DNA of 64,000 bases from Amycolatopsis antarctica (GTDB lineage: Bacteria > Actinomycetota > Actinomycetes > Mycobacteriales > Pseudonocardiaceae). The notes beneath the pieces are model-generated. The model did no database searches and was not told the origin of the DNA. It worked only from the letters and a program-made list of their open reading frames with translations. The stretch spans positions 434,001 through 498,000 of the forward strand of contig NZ_NKYE01000001.1 in the NCBI RefSeq assembly GCF_002262875.1. The letters are read 5' to 3'. Of this stretch, positions 32,466 to 40,242 are shown piece after piece. The position numbers were made by a program, and so were the translations under genes. Every line of letters begins with the position of its first letter. The first letter of the stretch is position 1.

Positions 32466-33767
32466 CTACGGGGTGGGCGTCGGATCCGCGGTCCGTGATG
32501 TCGCGGGGGGGTGGAGTTCGGGGTGGTGGCGCAACAGCATCCGGCGCAGCGACCACGCCTCGACGGACAGTGCGAGGGTGATCGCGGCGAACCCGCCCAC
32601 CGCGCCCAGCGGGGGCACCAGCGCGATCGCCAGCGCGGCGGTCGCGGCCAGCCGGACCACCGCCGCCGCGGAGGTCGAGGTGAGGATACGGCTGTTGGTG
32701 TTCTCCAGCAGGTAGGTGGCGTAGATCAGGGTGATCGCCATGGCCATCTCGATCAGCACGAGGACGCCGAGTACCAGCCACACGGTCAGGCCCGCGTCGG
32801 CGAGCAGCACCTCGCGCACCGGGGGCAGCGCCAGCCCCGCCGCGAGCAGCACGGCGAAGGCGAGACCGGCCCGCTCGGCGGCGCGCATCAGCGAGGCCGC
32901 CCTTGCCCTGCCGTGGGCGGCCCCTTCGCCGCGCAGCCGGGCGGAGGTGCGCGGCTGGTGCAGCTTGAGTTGGTAGAGCAGGAACGAGCAGAACACGCTG
33001 GACGACATCAGCGCCAGGTAGAACGGTCCGCTGTCGGACACCCGGCCGGACGCGGCGAGCACCAGGAACACCAGCGAGACGGAGAAGGCGTCGAACAGTT
33101 CCGAGACGCCCAGCAGCCAGGTGGTCCGGCCGAACGCGGGCAGCAGGCCGCGTCGCCGCACCGGCTCCGGGCGTACCCAGGCGGTGGGCAGGCGCAGCAC
33201 CGCCGCCAGTACCAGCACGCCGAGCCCGGCGACCAGTACCAGCAGCAGGGTCCGCGGGGACCAGCCGCCGAGCCAGGTCGCCAGTGTCGCCCCGACCACC
33301 AGCACCGCGCCGGCGCCGAACGCCAGTGCGTCAAGGGAAGGCTTGCCCTGCAAGCGATTCAGACCGGACACGGTCATCAGCAGGCCGGTGCAGGCGTGCC
33401 AGCAGGCGGCCGCCAGGTAGAGCGTCGCCGGTGAGTCGGGTGCGATCACCAGCCCGCCGAGCAGTGCGAGCACGACCAGCAGCACCGGCGCCGCCGCGAA
33501 CCGCAGCGACAGCCCGGCGATCGCGTCCCTGGTGGCGTTCGCCCTGGGAATCACCTTCAGCGCGCTCTTCTCCGCCGCCGTGGGCACGAACACCAGCCAG
33601 GCACAGGCGCCGAGGGCGTTGGCGAACGGCCCGTAGTTGAGGGTTCCCCAGACGGCGACGAGCGCGAACTGCATCACCTGCGCGCTGCCGCGGAACGCAC
33701 CGCGTCCCAGCAGCAGGCGCAGGATCATCAGCGGCCGCGGGGCGGCGGTCGCCGACACGGTCGTCAC
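32466..33767 (-). CDS. Flippase-like polytopic membrane protein
   Basis: A 433-residue protein with about twelve membrane helices, from LMILRLLLGRGAFRGSAQVMQF at the N-terminus to AATAALAIALVPPLGAVGGFAAITLALSVE near the end. The long hydrophobic bundle with Arg at the first cytosolic turns and the late GAVGGFAA segment is like Wzx/MurJ-type polysaccharide flippases. The GTG start overlaps the ATP-grasp stop (GTGA, 33764-33767). It would move a lipid-linked product across the membrane. The call rests on topology and on its glycosyltransferase and carbamoyltransferase neighbours, since no catalytic motif exists for this class. Confidence 0.7.
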   Translation of the reverse strand: MTTVSATAAPRPLMILRLLLGRGAFRGSAQVMQFALVAVWGTLNYGPFANALGACAWLVFVPTAAEKSALKVIPRANATRDAIAGLSLRFAAAPVLLVVLALLGGLVIAPDSPATLYLAAACWHACTGLLMTVSGLNRLQGKPSLDALAFGAGAVLVVGATLATWLGGWSPRTLLLVLVAGLGVLVLAAVLRLPTAWVRPEPVRRRGLLPAFGRTTWLLGVSELFDAFSVSLVFLVLAASGRVSDSGPFYLALMSSSVFCSFLLYQLKLHQPRTSARLRGEGAAHGRARAASLMRAAERAGLAFAVLLAAGLALPPVREVLLADAGLTVWLVLGVLVLIEMAMAITLIYATYLLENTNSRILTSTSAAAVVRLAATAALAIALVPPLGAVGGFAAITLALSVEAWSLRRMLLRHHPELHPPATSRTADPTPTP

Positions 33768-34981
33768 GGTTGCGGCACCGCCATGTCCTGTGCCTCCAGC
33801 CGGAACTTCAGCGTGCCGCGGACCGCGTTCTCGGCGCTGAGCAACTCCGGTACCGAGGACGCGGTCAGCACCACGTAGCCGAGTTTGTACCCCGCCTGCT
33901 CGTACGCGCGGACGAAGTCGCCCTCCTCGGCGAACAGCCGCAGGTCCACCACGCCGGGGATGCCGAGCACGTCGTCGATGCCCTCGATCCGGCCGAGGCA
34001 GCCGGGCCGGTCCGAACCCAGCACGTGCACCAGCGTCGGTACCGGCGGGTGCGGGGTGAGTACCGGGTCGTCGCCGACCGCGACCGCGATCGTCGCCGCC
34101 ATCAGGTCGACGCCGTAACAGCTCTCGATCACCTCGGCGAGACCGTTGCCGCCCATCCGGGCGCCCATCTCGATCAGGTACAGCCTGCCGTCCCTGCCGA
34201 GCACCGCGTCCAGCGTCAGCGGGCCGTCGGTGTAGCCGAGTTCGGCGCAGATCGCTTCCAGCGTCTCGACCAGCTCGGCGTCCACCGCCGCGGGCAGCTC
34301 GGCCGGCAGCAGGTGCGAGGTGGTGACGAAGTACGGCGGGGGCGTGATGGTCCGTTCGGTCACCGCGTGGAAGGCGACCTTTCCGTGCCGCACCAGCACT
34401 TCCACCGTGTAGTGCGAACCGTCGAGGTGTTCCTCGACGACGATGCGGCCGGACGGGGAGAACTCGACCGACTCGGCGAACGACGAACGCAGCGCACCCG
34501 GCCCCGGGCAGGCGACCACGCCGCGACTGCCCGAGGAGTCCACCGGCTTCACCAGCGTCGGGAAGCGCAGTCCGGTCGCGGCGCTGATCAGGTCGGCGTC
34601 GGGCGCACCGGAAACACAGCGGTAACTGGGCAGGCCGAGCTGGTCGCACAGGGCGCGGAAGACGGGCTTGTCCACCGACGCGCGGACGGCGGCCTCCGGC
34701 AGCGGCGAGGGCAGGCCCCAGTGCCTGCTCAGCCACGCCTGCGTGGGCAGTCCGACGTCACTGGCCGGGCACAGCACGCCGACGATGTCGGTGCGGCCGT
34801 CGAGTGCGGCGGCGATCCGTTCCGGTGCGCGGACGCTGAGCTGGACGAACTCGTCGGCGTGCAGTACCCCCGGCGCGCCGGGGCGGACGTCCACGCAGAT
34901 GGTCCGGTAGCCCAGCTCGCGGGCGCGCTGGTAGACGCTGACCGAGCCGTCGGCGCCGCCGAGGACGACGAGGGTTCTCAT
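33764..34981 (-). CDS. ATP-grasp ligase
   Basis: A 405-residue ATP-grasp enzyme joining a carboxylate to an amine or similar nucleophile through an acyl phosphate. The order is typical: N-terminal Rossmann-like domain (MRTLVVLGGADGSVSVYQRA), then PTLVKPVDSSGSRGV (ATP lid), VVEEHLDGSHYTVEVLV, and the metal site DAVLGRDGRLYLIEMGARMGGNG. A C-terminal domain of about 90 residues follows. It is closest in style to carbamoyl-phosphate synthase/L-amino-acid ligase types. The ATG overlaps the upstream glycosyltransferase stop (ATGA). Within this cluster it could attach an amino acid to a sugar, sugar acid or peptide; substrates are unknown. Confidence 0.88.
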   Translation of the reverse strand: MRTLVVLGGADGSVSVYQRARELGYRTICVDVRPGAPGVLHADEFVQLSVRAPERIAAALDGRTDIVGVLCPASDVGLPTQAWLSRHWGLPSPLPEAAVRASVDKPVFRALCDQLGLPSYRCVSGAPDADLISAATGLRFPTLVKPVDSSGSRGVVACPGPGALRSSFAESVEFSPSGRIVVEEHLDGSHYTVEVLVRHGKVAFHAVTERTITPPPYFVTTSHLLPAELPAAVDAELVETLEAICAELGYTDGPLTLDAVLGRDGRLYLIEMGARMGGNGLAEVIESCYGVDLMAATIAVAVGDDPVLTPHPPVPTLVHVLGSDRPGCLGRIEGIDDVLGIPGVVDLRLFAEEGDFVRAYEQAGYKLGYVVLTASSVPELLSAENAVRGTLKFRLEAQDMAVPQP

Positions 34982-35997
34982 GTTGTGACCTCCGTGCCCT
35001 GACGGGCGTCGGTGACGGGGACGCCGGTGTCCGGCGTCGAGGCGAGTAGCAGGTCCGCCGCGTCGACGGGCCGCGCGAGAGTGGTCTCGCGGATGTAGAA
35101 CTGCCGTGGCCGGGGCTGCCCCGCACCGACCACGACGAGATAGCGCACGAGCAGGGAGAGCACCAGCAGCACGGTCGCGAGCAGGACGAACACCGCGGTG
35201 CTCAGCGCCGTGCCGCCGATCAGGCCGGTCGCGGCCCCTGCCCCCAGCAGTACCGCGAGCACGGCGGTGATCAGTGCCGTCGCCGAGGCGGCGGTGGTCA
35301 GCCTGCGGGTGAACCCGACGAACAGTTCCACCGCGTGCGAGGCGAGGAAGCCGAAGCCGACCTTGGACTCCCCGCGCTCCCGGGCGCGGTGCGCCACCGG
35401 GATCGTCGTGTAGCGGCTGGTCAGCCGGGGCACGGTGGCGAGGAAGTACGGCGTGCCGACGTCCAGGTCGACGATGCGGCGGGCGAGTTCGGTGCGCACC
35501 AACCGGAACGCCGTAGCGCCCTCGGGCAGCTCGATGCGAAGTACTCGTCGTCCGATGAAATGGAAGGCCGCGGTTCCCCAGCGCCGGGCCAACGGATCTT
35601 GCCGGTTCGTTCGTACACCGAAAACGGCGTCGTACCCTTTTTCCGCCTCGGCGATCAACTTTCGCGCCTCGGCGGCCGGGAATTGTTGATCTGCGTCCAC
35701 GTGCAGGACCCAGGAATTGCTCGCGTAGCGATACCCCGCGGAGAAGGCGGCTTCGAACCCGAAGTTTCGGGTAAACGATATGTAATGGACCCTCGGATCG
35801 CTCTCCGCGAGCTGCCGGATGACGTCGAGAGTGCCGTCCGTGCTGCCGTCGTCGACGTAGAGTATCTCCAGGTCGTACTGGCCCAGTTCGCTGACTATCT
35901 CCTGGTGGGAAGGGCCGACGTTGTCGACTTCGTTGAAGCATGGCACAACGACGGTGATGTCGGTGATTGTTTCACCAACAGAGGTGGAATTGTTCAT
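34978..35997 (-). CDS. Polyprenyl-phosphate glycosyltransferase (DPM1/GtrB-like GT2)
   Basis: A 339-residue family 2 glycosyltransferase. The nucleotide-sugar site has VVPCFNEVDNV, YVDDGSTDGT (48-56) and HVDADQQFP (the DxD is Asp101-Asp103), with RNFGFEAAFSAGYR between them, a pattern of dolichol- or undecaprenyl-phosphate sugar transferases. Two C-terminal membrane segments (about 235-290) match the GtrB/ArnC layout, ending in a polar tail. It would charge a polyprenyl carrier with a sugar at the inner leaflet, the first step for later decoration and flipping. It is the first gene of the left arm. ATG 35997 is used; the ribosome site is poor, and a GTG four codons upstream is possible. Confidence 0.88.
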   Translation of the reverse strand: MNNSTSVGETITDITVVVPCFNEVDNVGPSHQEIVSELGQYDLEILYVDDGSTDGTLDVIRQLAESDPRVHYISFTRNFGFEAAFSAGYRYASNSWVLHVDADQQFPAAEARKLIAEAEKGYDAVFGVRTNRQDPLARRWGTAAFHFIGRRVLRIELPEGATAFRLVRTELARRIVDLDVGTPYFLATVPRLTSRYTTIPVAHRARERGESKVGFGFLASHAVELFVGFTRRLTTAASATALITAVLAVLLGAGAATGLIGGTALSTAVFVLLATVLLVLSLLVRYLVVVGAGQPRPRQFYIRETTLARPVDAADLLLASTPDTGVPVTDARQGTEVTT

Positions 35998-36255
35998 ACC
36001 ACTGTTGACGAGCCTGCGTGTGCAACCGTGTTCAAACCGTTGCGGGGCAGTGTTGATCCAGACATGTGACGTCCTCGTTCTCACGTTTTGCGCAGGTGTC
36101 ATCCGCCTGCAGTGAAGGTGGGAGAGTTATATGCCGCCCGATCCCGAAAACGGCACGGAATCGGCGAAAGTTGCGCCGTACAGCCGAAGGGGGTGCCAGC
36201 GGGGTGAGTCCTTTCGGAGTACTGGCGGGCAATTTCGCACGGAACGGGTGAACCG
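35998..36255. promoter_or_regulatory. Bidirectional promoter region of the glycoconjugate cluster
   Basis: These 258 bases separate two outward-facing arms. The part 36060-36135 is relatively A+T-rich (for example TCACGTTTTG and GAGAGTTATATG). No clear -35/-10 pair with normal spacing was identified. No gene was found. Confidence 0.45.
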
Positions 36256-37059
36256 GTGGCAGACTCTCCCGCCATGTGGAGATTCGGAGGCGCGCGCCTC
36301 TGGCGATCGGCCTATCTGCGCGCGGTCCGGTCGGCGTTCGCCACGGTTCCTCTCTACCGGGAGACCTGGGCGCTGAGCGGTCGTACGGAACCTGTGCTGG
36401 TGCCCGGGAAGACGGGCGTGGACGGCGGCGCGCTCAGCGCCGACCTGGTCGCTCGCACGCTGGTGGACACCGTCCCGCTGGCCGGAGGCAGCGCCGTGCC
36501 GGACGCCGCGCGCGGGCTCGGCGGCCTGCTGCCGCACGCTCGCGGCGGCTCCGCCGACCTGGTGGTCGTCGTCGACGCGGACATCGCCCGGCCACCCGCC
36601 GACCTGTCCTCCGGTACCCGGGGGTGCCTGCTGCACCCGGATTCGATCATCGGCTCCGAACAGCACCCCGCGCTGCGTGAGATCACCGATACCCTGCGCC
36701 GCAACGAGTCCGTGTTGGCGGTCGGGGACGACAAGGCCCTCGACACGCTCGCCACCGCGCTGCGTGCGGAACCGGAACCACGGTGGAGCCGGGTGCCGCA
36801 CCGCAGGCTGGACCAGCTCGACGGCGGCCCCTACGGCCTGCTGCACGATCCGCTGCTCGGCTACCTGGGCGTGCTGCGCGACTGCGGCCGGTGGCATGTG
36901 GACTGGCGGCGCGTCCACGTCCGGTCCACCACCGGCGGCCTGGCGTTCACCGTCCTCGGCCGGACCTCGCCGCGCCTGGTGGACGTTCTGGCCTGCGGCG
37001 GTGTGCACGGCGAGGTCGCCCCCTGCCCCCGGCACGGCACTCCGGTCGTGCTGACGTGA
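36256..37059 (+). CDS. Short PaaK/CapK-like protein, probably a degenerate adenylate-forming enzyme
   Basis: A 267-residue protein. The N-terminus (YLRAVRSAFATVPLYRETW) matches the start of phenylacetate-CoA ligase/CapK proteins. The C-terminal third resembles their end: LLHDPLLGYLGVLRDCGRWHVDW, then GGLAFTVLGRTSPRLVDV and CPRHGTP. The usual middle with the Ser/Gly/Thr-rich ATP loop is missing and the protein is about 40 percent shorter than normal. It may bind an acyl or coenzyme group without activating it, or be a decayed remnant kept for structural reasons. It is the first gene of the right arm and its stop overlaps the next start (GTGA). GTG 36256 is used; ATG 36274 is also possible. Confidence 0.6.
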   Translation: MADSPAMWRFGGARLWRSAYLRAVRSAFATVPLYRETWALSGRTEPVLVPGKTGVDGGALSADLVARTLVDTVPLAGGSAVPDAARGLGGLLPHARGGSADLVVVVDADIARPPADLSSGTRGCLLHPDSIIGSEQHPALREITDTLRRNESVLAVGDDKALDTLATALRAEPEPRWSRVPHRRLDQLDGGPYGLLHDPLLGYLGVLRDCGRWHVDWRRVHVRSTTGGLAFTVLGRTSPRLVDVLACGGVHGEVAPCPRHGTPVVLT

Positions 37060-38144
37060 CCGGCGGGCCCGCCGCCCCGGCGCGGCAGCCCGCGAGCGCC
37101 CCGGTGGCCGCCGACGTGCGGATCTGCGATCCGCGCACCGACCCGGAGCCTGACGACTGGGTGGACTTCGCCCGTGCCGTGCGTCCGCACGCGGTCTGGA
37201 ACCACGCGCTGCTCGGTATCGAGGCGTGGATGTCGCGCAACCCGCCGTTGCTGGCGACCGTCCACCAGGGCGGCCGGATCGTGGCCGCGTTCACCGTGCT
37301 CGTCTGCAGGCCACGCCGGGTGCCCCGGTACGCGCCGGACTCCCGCTCCGCGCGCGGCCCGGTCTGGGCGGAGGTGTACCAGCCGTGGCTGAGCGGGTTC
37401 CCCGGAATCCTGCACCGGCCGGAGGTGGCAGGCGGGCCGTTGCGCGAGGCGGTCCGGGCGGTGGAACGCGAACTGGTGCGCGCGCTCGGCCGTGGTCTGC
37501 TCGGCGTGTTCTACCGGGGAGTCGGTCCCGGTCTGCTGCCCGCGGTCGAGGGCGGTGGCCGGATCAGCAGGCAGACCGACTCGGCGGCCGTGCTGGAGAA
37601 CCACTTCGAGGGCACCGAGGACTGGCTGGCCGCGCTGAGCAAGAGCCGCAGGGGCGGGCTGCGCAGGCAGCAGCGCGCGCTCGCCGGGGACTCCTCGCTG
37701 GTGGTGCGCGGCGGGGCTGGCCGGACCGATCTGGACGCGGCCGTGGTGGCCCGGCTGATCAACGCCCACCGCGCCAGGTTCCCCGCCCCGCCGCTGGACA
37801 CCCGTTCTCCGGTAGCCGCGTCCTATGTGGACGCACTGGTACGGCATCCCGCCGTGCATACCCTCACCTATCACGACGACGGCGGAAGGCTGCTGGCGTT
37901 GAACACGATGCTCGATCACCCCGTCACCCCGGTGAAGCAGCACTGGGCGGCGCTGTCCCGGGCCGACGGGGGCAGGCCGAACCTGTACTTCGACGCCTAC
38001 GTCCGCGCGGTCCGCTGGGCCACCGCGCACGGCAGGCCCCGGGTCTCCGCCGGACGCGGCAAGCTCGACGTCAAGGCGTCGCTGGGATTCGCTCCCAGCC
38101 CGGTGCACGGGGTGCTCGTGCCGAGGCCGGTGCTGGGCCGGTGA
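37056..38144 (+). CDS. BioF2/FemAB-like GNAT-fold acyltransferase 1
   Basis: A 362-residue protein, first of four tandem paralogues. It begins with ICDPRTDPEPDDW and VWNHALLGIEAW, has a middle block PVWAEVYQPWLSGFPGI and RELVRALGRGLLGVFYR, then TDLDAAVVARLINAHRARF. The C-terminal GNAT-like half has GGRLLALNTMLDHPVTPVKQHWAAL, GGRPNLYFDAYVRAV and the closing KLDVKASLGF. This fold is shared by BioF2-type acetyltransferases and FemAB-type aminoacyl-tRNA transferases. The donor (acyl-CoA or aminoacyl-tRNA) cannot be decided from sequence. A GTGA overlap couples it to the gene before. Probably cytosolic, acting on the cluster's intermediate. Confidence 0.78.
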   Translation: MTGGPAAPARQPASAPVAADVRICDPRTDPEPDDWVDFARAVRPHAVWNHALLGIEAWMSRNPPLLATVHQGGRIVAAFTVLVCRPRRVPRYAPDSRSARGPVWAEVYQPWLSGFPGILHRPEVAGGPLREAVRAVERELVRALGRGLLGVFYRGVGPGLLPAVEGGGRISRQTDSAAVLENHFEGTEDWLAALSKSRRGGLRRQQRALAGDSSLVVRGGAGRTDLDAAVVARLINAHRARFPAPPLDTRSPVAASYVDALVRHPAVHTLTYHDDGGRLLALNTMLDHPVTPVKQHWAALSRADGGRPNLYFDAYVRAVRWATAHGRPRVSAGRGKLDVKASLGFAPSPVHGVLVPRPVLGR

Positions 38145-39205
38145 AGGTCGAGATCGCGGACCCGCGCACCGACCCGGAACCCGAGGGCTGGCCGGTGTTC
38201 CGCAGCCGGATGCGGCTGCACCCCGTCTGGGACTACCGGCTGCTCCGGCTGGAGGCGTGGACCGCGCGTAATCCACCGGTGCTCGCCGTCGTCCGTGCGG
38301 ACGACGGCCGGGTGATCGGCGGGCTCTCGGTGATGGTGTGCCGGAGCTGGAACGACCAGTCCTACGCGCCCGCCCGGTACGCCCGCCGCACCCGGCTGCG
38401 TCCCCGCTGGGCGGAGGTGTACCTGCCGCTGCTCAGTGGCTACCCGGCCTGCGTGCTGGACGGTGACGCGGGCGTGCGCCGCGAGGCGATCCGCTGTTTC
38501 GAACGGGAACTGGTGCGCTTCCTGGGAACCGGGCTGCTCGGCGTCATGTACCGGGCGATGACCCTCGAGCTGGCCGACGCCATGTCCGGTCCCGCCCGGA
38601 TGCGCAGGCAGATCGACCCGACGGCGGTGCTCGCCGGCGTCGAGTCCGAACAGGACTGGCGGGCGGCGGTGGCCCCGCGGGTGCGGCAGATGCTCGACGA
38701 GTTCGCGGCGGACCCCGGTGTTCGCAGCACGGCCGGGGCCGCCCGGGACGACCTGGATGCCTCCGAGCTGGCGGCACTGCTCAACGCGCACCGGGCCCGC
38801 CAGGACGAACGGGCCTGGGCGGGCGGCCAGCGTTCCCGGATCGGCGGCCTGCACATGGACACCCGCAGCCCGGTCTCCGCCGCGTACCTGGACGAACTGG
38901 TGCACCGCAAGGACATCGTCACCCGTACGTACACCACGCCCGGCGGCAGGCTGCTCGGCTTCAACACGATGATCGATCACCCCCGCAGCGCGGCCGTGCA
39001 CCACTGGGCGGCCGTGCCGAGGGCCGAGGGCGGAAGGCCGGATCTGTACGTGGACGCCTATGCGCACTGTGTGCGGCAGATGCTCGAACGCCGCAGCGGG
39101 GAACTCACCGCCGGACGGGCCATGCTCGGGGAGAAGGCGGCGCTCGGTTTCGGCACCCGGGACCTGTTCACCGTCGCGGCACCGAGGCCGGTGCTGGGCC
39201 GATGA
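38141..39205 (+). CDS. BioF2/FemAB-like GNAT-fold acyltransferase 2
   Basis: A 354-residue paralogue. It shares the opening IADPRTDPEPEGW and VWDYRLLRLEAW, the middle RWAEVYLPLLSGYPA and RELVRFLGTGLLGVMYR, DDLDASELAALLNAHRAR, and the C-terminal GGRLLGFNTMIDHPRSAAVHHWAAV with RPDLYVDAYAHCV and EKAALGF. An insertion of about 15 residues (DERAWAGGQRSRIGGLHMD) makes its substrate region differ from paralogue 1. It starts with a GTG inside the previous stop. Four copies in one operon suggest four successive, similar transfers, or combinations as heteromers. Same uncertainty on donor as paralogue 1. Confidence 0.78.
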   Translation: MKVEIADPRTDPEPEGWPVFRSRMRLHPVWDYRLLRLEAWTARNPPVLAVVRADDGRVIGGLSVMVCRSWNDQSYAPARYARRTRLRPRWAEVYLPLLSGYPACVLDGDAGVRREAIRCFERELVRFLGTGLLGVMYRAMTLELADAMSGPARMRRQIDPTAVLAGVESEQDWRAAVAPRVRQMLDEFAADPGVRSTAGAARDDLDASELAALLNAHRARQDERAWAGGQRSRIGGLHMDTRSPVSAAYLDELVHRKDIVTRTYTTPGGRLLGFNTMIDHPRSAAVHHWAAVPRAEGGRPDLYVDAYAHCVRQMLERRSGELTAGRAMLGEKAALGFGTRDLFTVAAPRPVLGR

Positions 39206-40242
39206 CCGTCACCGTCGACGTTCTCGACCCGCGCCGCGACCCGGAACCGCCGGACTGGGCGGCGTTCGCCGAGGCGCAACGCCTTCCGGTGCCATGGGAC
39301 TACGGCCTGCTTACCATCGAGACCACCGGTTCGCGCAGCCCGAACATTCTCGTCCTGGTGCGGGAGAACAGCCGGGTGACCGCGGCCTTCGGGGTGACGA
39401 TCTGCCGTCGCGGCACCGAGCACCGGTTCCGCGCGGTCGGTGGCACTGCGAGGTTCGCGCCCCGCTGGGCCGAGGTGCACCAGCAGTGGTTGTCCGGCTA
39501 TCCCGGCTGGGCCTTCGCCGAGACCGTGGGCATCGACGCGCGGCCGGAGATCGTCCGTCTCTTCGAGCGCGCGATCTGCCGCTACGTCGGCCCCGGCTGT
39601 GTGGGCGTGCTGTACCGCTCCGTCTCGCCCGCCGAGGAGTACGCCGTCTCCGGGCGTGGCCGGATCGTCCGCGACGCGGCGCCGACCTCGGTGCTGGACA
39701 ACACTTTCGAGAGCCGGGAGCAGTGGATCTCGTCCCTGTCGCGCAGTCGCAGGCACAGCATCCGCGGGCAGATCCGCAAGATCAGTGGCGATCCCTCGCT
39801 GACGATCCGCGGTGGCACCGGCCGCGACGATCTCGACGGTGCCGAGCTCGCGCCGATGCTGGACGCGCACCGGGCGAAGTTCGGCCGGGTCGCGTTCGAC
39901 TTCCGCGGGGCGATCACGCCTGCGTACCTGCACGCGCTGGTACGCAGGCAGGATGTGTTCACGGTGACCTACCACGACGACTCCGGCAGGCTGCTGGCCT
40001 TCACCAACGTGCTGGATCACCCGGTGCTCCCGCTGCACCAGCACTGGGCCGCCGTGCCGGTGGAGGACGGTGGACGGCAGCACCTCTACTTCGACGCCTT
40101 CGCCAGAGTCGCCGGGCACATGATCGACGCGGGCCGTAAGGGCATGTCCTCGGGCCGTGGCCTTTCCGAGCTGAAGTCCTCGCTCGGGTTCACAGCCCGT
40201 CCGCTGCGCGCGGTGATCGCTCCCCGGCCGGTGTGCGGATGA
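39202..40242 (+). CDS. BioF2/FemAB-like GNAT-fold acyltransferase 3
   Basis: A 346-residue paralogue with VLDPRRDPEPPDW, WDYGLLTIET, RWAEVHQQWLSGYPGW, CRYVGPGCVGVLYRS, RDDLDGAELAPMLDAHRAKF and the C-terminal SGRLLAFTNVLDHPVLPLHQHWAAV, RQHLYFDAFARVAGH, GRGLSELKSSLGF. It is closest in layout to paralogue 1 but lacks the longer N-terminal extension. Coupled to its neighbours by ATGA overlaps on both sides, so expression is fixed as a block. A basic patch SLSRSRRHSIRGQIRK in the middle, present in a similar place in the others, might contact a phosphate-rich carrier or tRNA; this is only a suggestion. Confidence 0.78.
   Translation: MTVTVDVLDPRRDPEPPDWAAFAEAQRLPVPWDYGLLTIETTGSRSPNILVLVRENSRVTAAFGVTICRRGTEHRFRAVGGTARFAPRWAEVHQQWLSGYPGWAFAETVGIDARPEIVRLFERAICRYVGPGCVGVLYRSVSPAEEYAVSGRGRIVRDAAPTSVLDNTFESREQWISSLSRSRRHSIRGQIRKISGDPSLTIRGGTGRDDLDGAELAPMLDAHRAKFGRVAFDFRGAITPAYLHALVRRQDVFTVTYHDDSGRLLAFTNVLDHPVLPLHQHWAAVPVEDGGRQHLYFDAFARVAGHMIDAGRKGMSSGRGLSELKSSLGFTARPLRAVIAPRPVCG

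Noticed and set aside
30448..32715. 755-residue plus-strand frame opposite the carbamoyltransferase
   Set aside because: Shadow frame rich in Val, Gly and His without any recognisable family.
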